Positions 1 to 5,520 are shown, counted from the stretch's first letter. The stretch is DNA of 5,997 bases from Bacillus sp. AFS037270 (GCF_002585305.1 NZ_NUNF01000137.1:1-5997), one strand, 5' to 3'. Numbers and translations: made by a program. The notes: generated from the sequence alone by a model not told the origin.

Positions 1-128
1 TGGATGGCTAACGGGTGCAAGAGTTAAAAAGTGGGAACGCTGCGGCGATCCCTTTTGTTGTTGTGCTAAATGGCAGTTTAGTTGAAGAAGCATTCAAAAA
101 ATTTTATAAAAAGGGTACTTATAAATAA
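1..128 (+). pseudogene. 3' remnant of an unidentified reading frame ending at a terminator
   Basis: I do not recognise this product. The frame ending at TAA 126-128 is open from position 12 and reads as a plausible protein tail, about 38 residues: GTG at 15, then a hydrophobic stretch (AAAIPFVVVLNGSLVEEAF) and a lysine-rich end. It stops exactly where the terminator stem begins, as a genuine gene end would. However, an in-frame TAA lies at 9-11, no ribosome binding site precedes the GTG, and the upstream part is outside the window. The sequence could be a broken gene (for example a CAA to TAA change or a frameshift) or a chance frame. Low confidence as a gene; placement of the terminator is the best support. 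Confidence 0.25.
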
Positions 129-159
129 AAGCACTCACAATTTTTGTGAGTGCTTTTTT
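127..159. terminator. Strong bidirectional rho-independent terminator
   Basis: GCACTCACAA (131-140) pairs perfectly with TTGTGAGTGC (144-153) around a TTT loop. The stem is extended by AAAA (127-130) against TTTT (154-157), and the T run continues to 159. On the minus strand the stem is followed by a T-rich tract (TTTTATTTAT), so it can stop transcription both ways. It insulates the metal-resistance operon from whatever lies upstream. Confidence 0.9.
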
Positions 160-280
160 GCTTGTTATTATTTTAGCACCGGTGTAGGAGTAGTTCTCAA
201 ATTATTATTTTTCTTATCACCCCTAACATCTCCTGCTACTGTAATCGAACTAAAACAATTATTCCAATTTTTATTAATAT

Positions 281-309
281 TTGACACACATATTAGCGAT
301 TGCTAATAT
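281..309 (+). promoter_or_regulatory. Promoter of the metal-resistance operon
   Basis: The sigma-A type -35 box TTGACA (281-286) is a perfect match. A 17-base spacer leads to TAATAT (304-309), which is preceded by TGC to give an extended -10. The predicted transcription start is near 316. A palindromic operator overlaps the spacer and the -10 box, and a second lies just downstream of the start. This is the arrangement expected for repression by the ArsR-family protein encoded next. Confidence 0.9.
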
Positions 310-310
310 G
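289..310. promoter_or_regulatory. Operator 1 of the metal-resistance operon
   Basis: Perfect palindrome CATATTAG-N6-CTAATATG (the symmetry extends one more base pair inward). It covers the spacer and the whole -10 box, so a bound dimer would block RNA polymerase. Binding by the downstream ArsR-type repressor is inferred from position and symmetry. Confidence 0.8.
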
Positions 311-322
311 ATAACATTAGAA

Positions 323-344
323 CATATTAGTGATGTCTAATATG
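323..344. promoter_or_regulatory. Operator 2 of the metal-resistance operon
   Basis: Second CATATTAG-N6-CTAATATG palindrome with both arms identical to operator 1. Its centre is 34 bases further on, a little over three helical turns. It lies just downstream of the predicted transcription start and ends four bases before the ribosome binding site of the repressor gene. Confidence 0.8.
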
Positions 345-347
345 ATT

Positions 348-353
348 GGAGGT
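348..353 (+). promoter_or_regulatory. Ribosome binding site that sets the repressor gene start
   Basis: GGAGGT sits 7 bases before GTG 361 and 10 before ATG 364. It overlaps an in-frame TTG at 346, which rules that TTG out as the true start even though it makes a longer frame. Confidence 0.8.
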
Positions 354-360
354 AAAGTTA

Positions 361-684
361 GTGATGGCAAAATCAGATGTTGATTTGAAGGTAAAGTTTC
401 TAAGGGGATTTTCGGATAAAACAAGGATTCAAATTCTTGAATCGATAAAAGAACAAGAAAAAACTGTTTCAGAAATTGTAGAGGACCTCAATGGCAAGCA
501 ATCAAATATATCCCAACATCTAGCTTGTTTAAAAGGCTGTGGGCTTATTGTTGGCAGACAAGACGGAAAATACATCAAATATAGCTTACGAAATCAACAA
601 GTAAGTGAGTTACTAAAAATGTTTCACACAGTGTTCGAAGAAGTGCAAACTGATATAGCTTGTTGTGAGAATCATATTGATTAA
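361..684 (+). CDS. cmtR: ArsR/SmtB-family metal-responsive repressor, CmtR-type (Cd/Pb sensor)
   Basis: This is a winged-helix repressor expected to bind the two upstream operators and to let go when it binds soft metals such as Cd(II) or Pb(II). The start is GTG 361 (107 aa) or ATG 364 (106 aa), decided by GGAGGT at 348-353. Numbering from ATG 364, the recognition helix reads SNISQHLACLKGCGL (47-61). The two cysteines C55 and C59 within it, with a further pair C100-C101 near the C-terminus, match the ligand plan known for mycobacterial CmtR (two Cys in the DNA-recognition helix plus one C-terminal Cys). The ELCVCD metal motif of staphylococcal CadC is absent, so the name cadC would mislead about the metal site. 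The wing (GRQDGKYIKYSL, 64-75) is typical. The gene leads the operon with the exporting ATPase 13 bases downstream. Family assignment is very secure; the exact inducing metals are inferred. Confidence 0.92.
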   Translation: MMAKSDVDLKVKFLRGFSDKTRIQILESIKEQEKTVSEIVEDLNGKQSNISQHLACLKGCGLIVGRQDGKYIKYSLRNQQVSELLKMFHTVFEEVQTDIACCENHID

Positions 685-690
685 GGTGGT
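683..690 (+). promoter_or_regulatory. Ribosome binding site supporting a TTG start for the ATPase
   Basis: AAGGTGGT differs by one base from the ideal AAGGAGGT. It starts inside the repressor stop codon and lies 7 bases before TTG 698. No ATG in this frame has comparable support before the first metal-binding domain. Confidence 0.75.
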
Positions 691-697
691 GTAATAT

Positions 698-3343
698 TTG
701 GCTGATAAATGTTGCAGTTCTAAAGAAATACAGAAAAATGATAGTGTTGAAAATAAAAGCTGTAGCAACGATAACTTAATAACATTAGAAAATGTTGTGG
801 AAGTAAAGACTTCTTGCTGTAGCAGTAAATCCATTGCTTCAGAAAAACCTAATGTGGTAAAAAGCTCTTGCTGTAGCAGTGAATCTCTTGCTTTAGAAAA
901 ACCTAATGAGGTAAACAGCTCTTGTTGTAGCAGTGATTCAATTGTTTTAGAAAAACCTAGTGGTCCAAAAAGCTCTTCTTGTAGCAGCAAGGTTGAAGAA
1001 CAATCAATAGACATTCCTATTTCGCCTGCCACTTCTGAAGAAAAAGTTGTATTTCGTGTACACGGAATGGATTGCCCAGCTTGTGCTGTCACAATAGAAA
1101 AAGGGTTAAGTACTTTAAAAGGGATTAGAGATGTAACAGTGAACTACAGCACAGCAAAACTACAGGTGGTTGGAGATATCGGTTCTTTTGATCAAATTGA
1201 AAATCAAGTTAAAAAACTTGGTTATACTGTCGAATCACTTGAACGGGACAAAAATATGAGAACGTACACTATCGAAGGAATGGATTGTGGTAGTTGTGCA
1301 AAAAGTATCGAAAACCATTTGAATCCTTTACCTTCAGTAAGAAAAGTAAGTGTGAATTTTTCTACTGGAAAAATGAAGATTGATCACGACAATAGCGTTG
1401 AAGATATCATTTCAGAAGTAGCTAAAATTGGTTATAAAGCGTCCTTGCTTACGAAGAGTAGTAAAGCTCCCGAAGCTCCTAAAAATTACGAAGGAAATGG
1501 TTTAATCATCTTTTCTGGGGTATTAATAGCTCTAGGGTTTATTGGGTCATACAATGGTATCTCAACATTAATGAGCAATATTTTGTACGCGATAGTAATC
1601 GTATTAACTGGATATAAGCCTGTGAAGAGTGCTTACTATGCTTTAAAAAGCCGTTCACTTGATATGAATGTATTAATGTCAGCTGCGGCAATTGGTGCTG
1701 CATTAATTGGTGAATGGTTAGAAGGAGCAACCGTTGTTTGGTTATTTTCTTTGGGTATTGTTCTACAGAATCGATCAATCGAGAAGACAAGAAATTCTAT
1801 TCGCAATTTAATGAATTTAGCTCCACCAGAAGCGTGGGTGTTAATTGGCACTGAATTGGTTAAAAAGCCAGTTGAAGAGATTTCAATTGGTCAGATAATC
1901 ATTGTTAAACCAGGCGATAAAATTCCATTAGACGGAGAAATTGTTCAAGGTGGATCCAGCGTAAACCAAGCTCCTATCACAGGAGAGTCAATACCAGTTG
2001 ATAAGGCAATTGGTGATACAGTTTATGCCGGTACGATAAATGAGAGTGGCTCTCTTGAAATTAAAGTAACTAAGTTAGTTGAAGATACTACCATATCAAA
2101 GATTATTCACTTGGTAGAAGAGGCTCAAGAACAAAAAGCACCTACACAGGCATTTGTCGATAAATTTGCAAGTATCTATACACCTATTGTTTTCGTATTA
2201 GCAATAGCTATTATGGTAATACCTCCCCTTCTTGGATTAGGTACTTGGGGAGAATGGTTTTATAAGGCACTGGAACTATTAGTAATTGCTTGTCCTTGTG
2301 CTCTGGTTATTTCGACACCTGTAACGATTGTATCTGCAATCGGCAATGCAGCTAAAAATGGTGTTTTAATTAAAGGTGGATCATTCTTAGAAATCGCAGG
2401 ATCTATAAATGCCATTGCTTTTGACAAAACAGGTACATTAACTAAAGGAAAGCCTACGGTTTCTGAAATAAAGGCTCTAGGCACTTCAGAAGACGAGTTA
2501 TTATCCCTTGCTTTGACATTAGAGGATTATTCAACTCATCCAATAGCTAAAACAATTGTAAACTATGCAAAAGAAAAGGGCATACAATCAAAGAATGGCC
2601 AGTTGTTTAAAAGTATAGTTGGTAAAGGGGTTCAGGCTACTATTGATGGAGTTATTCATTATGCAGGAAATCTTAAACTGTTTGAAGAAATGAATGTTTC
2701 ATTAGGCAATATAAAAACCCTAGCAGAAGAGTTTCAAAGAAAAGGAAAAACAGTAGTTATTATTGGAAGTGAACAAAAGCTATTGGGTATAATTGCTGTC
2801 TCTGATACTTTACGTAAGACAACGGTTAATGCCTTAAATGCTTTAAAACAAGTTGGCATTAATCAAACCATAATGTTGACTGGAGATAATGAAGGAACAG
2901 CTAAAGTGATTGCCTCTGAAGCTCCAATTGACCGTTATTTTGCTGAATTAATGCCAGAAGATAAAGTAAATTCTATTAAACAATTACAAAAAGAAGGTTA
3001 TAAAGTAGCAATGGTTGGTGACGGCATAAATGATGCACCAGCACTTGCAACGTCTGATTTAGGGATTGCTATGGGTGGTGCCGGAACAGACACAGCAATG
3101 GAAACAGCTGATATTGTTTTAATGGCAGACAATCTCGAAAAGCTACCCCATACAATCAATCTAAGTAGAAAAGCATTAAAAATAATTAAACAAAACATTT
3201 GGTTTTCATTAATTGTAAAGTTTATTGCCCTAGCTTTAATTTTCCCTGGATGGCTAACATTATGGATAGCAGTGCTAAGTGATACTGGTGCTGCCATAAT
3301 TGTAATTTTAAATGCTCTACGCCTATTGAAAGTTAAAGGTTAA
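698..3343 (+). CDS. cadA: P1B-type heavy-metal-translocating ATPase (Cd2+/Zn2+/Pb2+ exporter)
   Basis: Membrane pump that uses ATP to export soft divalent metals. TTG start with a good ribosome binding site; 881 aa, well beyond the roughly 700-730 of typical single-HMA CadA proteins. Order: cysteine-rich tail with ten Cys (residues 1-98); two HMA metal-binding domains with GMDCPAC (123-129) and GMDCGSC (194-200); membrane helices from about 268; actuator TGES (428-431); CPC (532-534) in the metal-path helix; phosphorylation motif DKTGT (576-580); nucleotide-binding HP (614-615); TGDN (728-731); GDGIND (774-779); two final helices with K841 and D862 in SDTG. The Asp in GMDC, the CPC motif, and the conserved Lys and Asp of the last helices fit the Cd/Zn/Pb branch (as in ZntA/CadA) rather than copper pumps. 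All catalytic motifs are intact. It is co-transcribed with the repressor; a terminator follows at 3403. Exact metal preference is inferred. Confidence 0.96.
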   Translation: MADKCCSSKEIQKNDSVENKSCSNDNLITLENVVEVKTSCCSSKSIASEKPNVVKSSCCSSESLALEKPNEVNSSCCSSDSIVLEKPSGPKSSSCSSKVEEQSIDIPISPATSEEKVVFRVHGMDCPACAVTIEKGLSTLKGIRDVTVNYSTAKLQVVGDIGSFDQIENQVKKLGYTVESLERDKNMRTYTIEGMDCGSCAKSIENHLNPLPSVRKVSVNFSTGKMKIDHDNSVEDIISEVAKIGYKASLLTKSSKAPEAPKNYEGNGLIIFSGVLIALGFIGSYNGISTLMSNILYAIVIVLTGYKPVKSAYYALKSRSLDMNVLMSAAAIGAALIGEWLEGATVVWLFSLGIVLQNRSIEKTRNSIRNLMNLAPPEAWVLIGTELVKKPVEEISIGQIIIVKPGDKIPLDGEIVQGGSSVNQAPITGESIPVDKAIGDTVYAGTINESGSLEIKVTKLVEDTTISKIIHLVEEAQEQKAPTQAFVDKFASIYTPIVFVLAIAIMVIPPLLGLGTWGEWFYKALELLVIACPCALVISTPVTIVSAIGNAAKNGVLIKGGSFLEIAGSINAIAFDKTGTLTKGKPTVSEIKALGTSEDELLSLALTLEDYSTHPIAKTIVNYAKEKGIQSKNGQLFKSIVGKGVQATIDGVIHYAGNLKLFEEMNVSLGNIKTLAEEFQRKGKTVVIIGSEQKLLGIIAVSDTLRKTTVNALNALKQVGINQTIMLTGDNEGTAKVIASEAPIDRYFAELMPEDKVNSIKQLQKEGYKVAMVGDGINDAPALATSDLGIAMGGAGTDTAMETADIVLMADNLEKLPHTINLSRKALKIIKQNIWFSLIVKFIALALIFPGWLTLWIAVLSDTGAAIIVILNALRLLKVKG
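803..991 (+). repeat. 54-bp tandem repeats encoding Cys-Cys-Ser-Ser units
   Basis: Three 54-base units (803-856, 857-910, 911-964) and a half unit (965-991) lie within the ATPase gene. Each codes for 18 residues of the pattern V-K/N-x-S-C-C-S-S, an acidic/serine spacer, then EKPN/S. The half unit has a single Cys (SSCSS). Unit length is a multiple of three, so copy number can change without breaking the frame. Two looser Cys motifs (C5-C6, C22) precede the array. Confidence 0.92.
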
Positions 3344-3402
3344 AACGATATTTATATCCCAAGTTTAATCTTGTTTTGATGAATTTACTTAATCCATTAT
3401 TC

Positions 3403-3437
3403 GGTGCGATGCTTTATCTAGGCATCGCCCTTTTCTT
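3403..3437 (+). terminator. Terminator of the metal-resistance operon
   Basis: GCGATGC (3406-3412) pairs with GCATCGC (3422-3428), extended by GG (3403-3404) against CC (3429-3430) with one bulged T. The T-rich tail TTTTCTTGTTT follows. It lies about 60 bases after the ATPase stop. Confidence 0.85.
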
Positions 3438-3464
3438 GTTTGATTCACAAAGCAGATTGTGAAG

Positions 3465-3492
3465 AATTGTACTTAAAATAACGGGTGCGTTA
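3465..3492. repeat. Copy of a short intergenic repeat with a TAACGGG core
   Basis: AATTGTAC (3465-3472) is followed by a small hairpin, TAACG-GGTG-CGTTA (3479-3492). The window edge has AATTGTAC directly followed by TAACGGGGC (5971-5987), and position 9 has TAACGGGTGC. I read these as members of a dispersed intergenic family, but the copies are short. Confidence 0.4.
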
Positions 3493-3502
3493 GTTTATTA
3501 AG

Positions 3503-3529
3503 GAACATAAAAATGTTCAATCTTTTTTA
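3503..3529 (+). terminator. Terminator-like hairpin
   Basis: GAACAT (3503-3508) and ATGTTC (3513-3518) form a 6-bp stem with an AAAA loop, followed after three bases by a run of six T (3522-3529 is T-rich). It is short and AT-rich, so only a weak terminator; it may be a relic or part of the neighbouring repeat. Confidence 0.4.
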
Positions 3530-3557
3530 TAAAAGAATAATCCAATTAAATAGTATA

Positions 3558-3600
3558 AGGGCATGTTTTGATTAATCTTTTTCAAAACATGCCCTTTCTA
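3558..3600. terminator. Strong hairpin with 12-bp perfect stem, probable terminator
   Basis: GGGCATGTTTTG (about 3559-3570) pairs perfectly with CAAAACATGCCC (3583-3594) around a 12-base loop ATTAATCTTTTT, followed by TTTCTATTTATT. It can act as a second stop behind the operon terminator. Its inner part recurs almost exactly at 5772-5794. Confidence 0.65.
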
Positions 3601-3686
3601 TTTATTCATTTATCAAGGTTGCTTGTATTAAAAAAATACCCTCGTGTCGTTTTGAAATAAAGTTGCGACGTTTTAAAAAAATAAAG

Positions 3687-3712
3687 AAAAGACACCATAA
3701 GGTGCTTTTTTT
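3687..3712. terminator. Bidirectional terminator; stops the tetR transcript
   Basis: CACC (3693-3696) pairs with GGTG (3701-3704) across an ATAA loop, extended past one bulged A by AAAAG (3687-3691) against CTTTT (3705-3709). T runs follow on the plus strand (3706-3712) and, read on the minus strand, a CTTTATTTTTTT tract. It lies 15 bases past the tetR stop. Confidence 0.75.
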
Positions 3713-3726
3713 CCTCTCCAGAAGCC

Positions 3727-4377
3727 TCAACTCGAAAATAACGAACCGACAACCAAAGACAACGTTTGCTTGTAAACGGCATGTGCGGACTGCACATCTC
3801 CAAAATGTCCGCACATGTAAAGATGGATAACACCGTGGAGCGACGCCCAGAAGATACTGACGACGGTTTCCGTGTCATACTGACCGGTAATCAGTCCCTG
3901 CTCTTGCGCATTACCAATTACCGTCAACAATTGCCGCATAGCTGTTACGGTGCCGTGTATGCTCTCCTCGTCTGGTTTGAAATCCGCGAAGGCTCCTCCG
4001 AACATCAGCTTGTAATAACCGGAGTAACGCTGTCCGAATTGCCAGAAGGTTTCGCCTAAATTAAACAGCTGCTGCATCGGATCGTCAGCGCGCGGCGTTC
4101 CCTCGAATTCGTTGGCGAGAAGCTTGCAGCCGTCGAGATAAAGCTGCTGAGCCAGTCCATCTTTATTGACAAACAGGTTGTATATGATTTTGGTAGAGCA
4201 ATTCATCTTCTGCGCAACTTTACGCACTGTCACAGCTTCAGGACCCTCATCGTACAAAATCGTTGCCGCAGCATCGACGACGAGCTTTCGAAGATTTTCA
4301 ATATTTTTCAAGCGAGCCTCCTGATACGTTTCCAACTTTTGCGTATTTGCATCGAAGGAATTATTTTGGTCAGTCAT
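3727..4377 (-). CDS. TetR/AcrR-family transcriptional regulator with WHG-type C-terminal domain
   Basis: One-component repressor expected to release DNA when a small molecule binds its C-terminal domain. The start is ATG 4377 (216 aa): AGGGTGA lies five bases upstream. An in-frame TTG at 4392 is further upstream but the ribosome binding site falls downstream of it, so it is unlikely to be used. After a polar 28-residue lead comes the three-helix TetR DNA-binding domain (about 30-80), with the helix-turn-helix around V51-F69 (core CSTKIIYNLFVNKDGL, 60-75). The ligand domain shows YYKLMFG (121-127) and FWASLHG (176-182), the signature of the WHG (TetR_C_33-like) group. It is divergent from the dehydrogenase gene. 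One 13-bp operator lies in its own promoter and two in the dehydrogenase promoters, implying autoregulation and local control. The ligand is unknown. GC content is higher than in the cad block. Confidence 0.9.
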   Translation of the reverse strand: MTDQNNSFDANTQKLETYQEARLKNIENLRKLVVDAAATILYDEGPEAVTVRKVAQKMNCSTKIIYNLFVNKDGLAQQLYLDGCKLLANEFEGTPRADDPMQQLFNLGETFWQFGQRYSGYYKLMFGGAFADFKPDEESIHGTVTAMRQLLTVIGNAQEQGLITGQYDTETVVSIFWASLHGVIHLYMCGHFGDVQSAHAVYKQTLSLVVGSLFSS

Positions 4378-4410
4378 CGCTATCACCCTCAATTAATACA
4401 TTTTTGATAA

Positions 4411-4423
4411 GAAACAATGTTTC
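4411..4423. promoter_or_regulatory. TetR operator O1 (tetR promoter)
   Basis: GAAACAATGTTTC is a perfect 6-1-6 palindrome. It begins 15 bases past the proposed -10 box of the tetR promoter, in the early transcribed region. The same pattern occurs at 4551 and 4622, each with one departure from symmetry. Binding by the adjacent TetR protein is inferred. Confidence 0.75.
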
Positions 4424-4438
4424 CAGCTCTTAACAGGA

Positions 4439-4468
4439 ATTTTAATATAATTGTCGAACCGTTGTCAA
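4439..4468 (-). promoter_or_regulatory. Probable tetR promoter
   Basis: On the minus strand, TTGACA (4468-4463) and TAAAAT (4444-4439) are separated by 18 bases. The -35 box is perfect; the -10 box matches five of six consensus bases. The resulting leader carries O1. Confidence 0.65.
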
Positions 4469-4510
4469 TGTTGCGAGGGATGCCAAAAACCAACAATTCA
4501 AAAAACGATG

Positions 4511-4539
4511 TTGACTTTCTTAAAATGCTTAGTTACAAT
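4511..4539 (+). promoter_or_regulatory. Dehydrogenase promoter P1
   Basis: TTGACT (4511-4516), a 17-base spacer, then TACAAT (4534-4539); each box is one base off consensus. The predicted start near 4546 is just before operator O2. A degenerate operator-like sequence (GTTACAATGATTTC, 4532-4545) overlaps the -10 box. Confidence 0.75.
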
Positions 4540-4550
4540 GATTTCAATTA

Positions 4551-4563
4551 GAAACAGTGTTAC
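4551..4563. promoter_or_regulatory. TetR operator O2 (promoter P1)
   Basis: GAAACAGTGTTAC, the O1 palindrome with one broken pair. It begins exactly 40 bases after the first base of the P1 -35 box and 12 bases past its -10 box. Confidence 0.75.
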
Positions 4564-4581
4564 CGGAACACATCACAATTC

Positions 4582-4611
4582 TTGACTCTTATGAGAGTCA
4601 GGAATTATTTT
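4582..4611 (+). promoter_or_regulatory. Possible dehydrogenase promoter P2
   Basis: TTGACT (4582-4587) with a weak -10, either TTATTT (4605-4610, spacer 17) or TATTTT (4606-4611, spacer 18). The weak -10 lowers confidence. The identical -35 box and the same 40-base distance to an operator as in P1 raise it. Confidence 0.5.
4583..4600. promoter_or_regulatory. Second type of palindrome over the P2 -35 box
   Basis: TGACTCTTATGAGAGTCA has perfect 7-bp arms around TATG. It differs in sequence from the TetR operators. It could be a binding site for another regulator or an RNA hairpin in the P1 transcript; only a loose T-rich stretch follows, so it is a poor terminator. Confidence 0.45.
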
Positions 4612-4621
4612 TAAGGACAAA

Positions 4622-4634
4622 GTAACACTGTTTC
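4622..4634. promoter_or_regulatory. TetR operator O3 (promoter P2)
   Basis: GTAACACTGTTTC is the exact reverse complement of O2. It begins 40 bases after the first base of the P2 -35 box. With flanks, O2 and O3 form a nearly perfect inverted repeat 71 bases apart (centre to centre), which would suit repressor dimers bound at both sites. Confidence 0.75.
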
Positions 4635-4668
4635 CTAATTATAAAAAAGTAGATAGGAGAGTTGCACA

Positions 4669-5520
4669 ATGAACATAAAAGGAAATTGGGCGCTTGTCAC
4701 GGGAGCTTCATCCGGCATCGGAGAGCAATTCGCCCGACAATTGGCCAAAGAGGGTGGCGACCTTGTACTCGTAGCCCGATCGAAAAACAAGCTGGAGAAC
4801 CTGGCATCGGAGCTTAGAAAGAAGCACGGCGTCAAGGTCGAGGTGATTCCTACCGATCTTGGCAAAGAGGGCGCGCCAGGCGAGTTATATCGGCAATGTC
4901 AACTTCTGAATTTAGAGATCGAACTGCTGGTCAACAACGCAGGCTTTGCCACGCACGGTTTGTTTGAACAAGTGTCAGGCGTGCGCCAGCATGAGGAAGT
5001 CATGCTCAATGTTGCCGCTGTTGTAGATATGACGCACTTGTTCTTGCCGGATATGTTGTGTAGAAACTCCGGGGCCGTTATCAATGTCGCATCGACCGCC
5101 GGATTTCAGCCCCTTCCCTATATGGCCGTATACGGAGCAACGAAAGCCTTCGTCTTGTCGTTTACCCAAGCCTTGTGGTGGGAAAACCGCAACAGTGGCG
5201 TCCAATTTCTCACGCTTTGTCCCGGAGCGACGGACACCGGCTTCTTCAACGTCGTAGGCACGGAAGAAGCCGCCGTCGGTAAGAAAGATACACCGGAGCG
5301 AGTCGTGGAAGTTGCGCTTCGGGCATTGAAGGACGGGAAGCTGTATGTCGTTCCGGGTACACAGAATTATATAGGTACGCAGATCGGACGATTCTTGACG
5401 AGGAAACAGGGACTTCGTCTCGTTGGCGGCATGCTTCGTCCACGCGACGGCTCCGCCAACAATAAGAAGCCGGCCGGTCCGTCCGATCTTGCAGGATGGA
5501 TGATCCAGGAGGCGCACTGA
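4669..5520 (+). CDS. Classical short-chain dehydrogenase/reductase (SDR), DltE/COG0300-like
   Basis: Soluble NAD(P)-dependent oxidoreductase, 283 aa, substrate unknown. The start ATG has AGGAGAG 7 bases upstream. The Rossmann fold begins with TGASSGIG (11-18), the cofactor-binding loop. R37 after the second strand (LVARS) suggests NADP(H) preference. NNAG (89-92) is the structural motif, and the catalytic tetrad is N114, S142, Y155 and K159 (YGATK). PGATDT (about 182-187) follows, as in many COG0300 members. All catalytic residues are present and the length is normal, with a slightly extended basic C-terminus (RKQGLRL, then KKPAGPSDL). It is transcribed away from tetR through two promoters with TetR operators, so it is probably induced by the ligand of that regulator, perhaps a carbonyl compound or lipid-like toxicant. 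No partner gene follows in the window. The family is secure; the reaction is not. Confidence 0.93.
   Translation: MNIKGNWALVTGASSGIGEQFARQLAKEGGDLVLVARSKNKLENLASELRKKHGVKVEVIPTDLGKEGAPGELYRQCQLLNLEIELLVNNAGFATHGLFEQVSGVRQHEEVMLNVAAVVDMTHLFLPDMLCRNSGAVINVASTAGFQPLPYMAVYGATKAFVLSFTQALWWENRNSGVQFLTLCPGATDTGFFNVVGTEEAAVGKKDTPERVVEVALRALKDGKLYVVPGTQNYIGTQIGRFLTRKQGLRLVGGMLRPRDGSANNKKPAGPSDLAGWMIQEAH

Larger units (their letters stand above)
3438..3726. other. Gene-free, hairpin-rich spacer between the two gene blocks
   Basis: Both strands show no supportable gene here; short frames lack ribosome binding sites. The stretch holds a 7-bp perfect inverted repeat (TTCACAA 3444-3450, TTGTGAA 3457-3463), the TAACGGG repeat, two terminator-like hairpins and the bidirectional terminator listed separately. 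GC content begins to rise near 3712, marking the probable boundary of the right-hand block. Confidence 0.6.
4378..4668. promoter_or_regulatory. Divergent control region between tetR and the dehydrogenase gene
   Basis: This 291-base region is non-coding and unusually dense in signals: one promoter leftward, two rightward, three matching operators, one extra palindrome over a -35 box, and ribosome binding sites at both ends (AGGGTGA for tetR, AGGAGAG at 4655-4661 for the dehydrogenase). The elements are listed individually. Confidence 0.8.

Noticed and set aside
82..306. 74-codon plus-strand frame from a TTG
   Set aside because: It runs through the strong terminator and the cad promoter and has no ribosome binding site.
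346..360. TTG at 346 as the repressor start
   Set aside because: The ribosome binding site GGAGGT overlaps this codon, so initiation must be downstream at 361 or 364.
613..1092. 159-codon minus-strand open frame over the start of the ATPase gene, with repeated LLQQELF units
   Set aside because: It is the reverse reading of the 54-bp Cys repeats. The plus strand encodes an intact ATPase with a ribosome binding site, and repeats whose length is a multiple of three keep antisense frames open too.
3558..3600. Hairpin with CATGCCC end as an insertion sequence terminus
   Set aside because: The CATGCCC arms resemble the start of IS231-type ends only over seven bases; there is no transposase and no matching distant inverted end.
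3602..3878. Two overlapping minus-strand frames of 70 and 90 codons across the tetR end
   Set aside because: They pass through the bidirectional terminator, overlap the tetR gene in other frames, and lack start signals.
3766..4059. 97-codon plus-strand frame opposite tetR
   Set aside because: It is antisense to a well-supported TetR protein and has no recognisable domain.
4975..5517. 180-codon minus-strand frame inside the dehydrogenase gene
   Set aside because: The dehydrogenase is complete with all catalytic motifs; long antisense frames are common in GC-richer genes, and this one has no recognisable domain.
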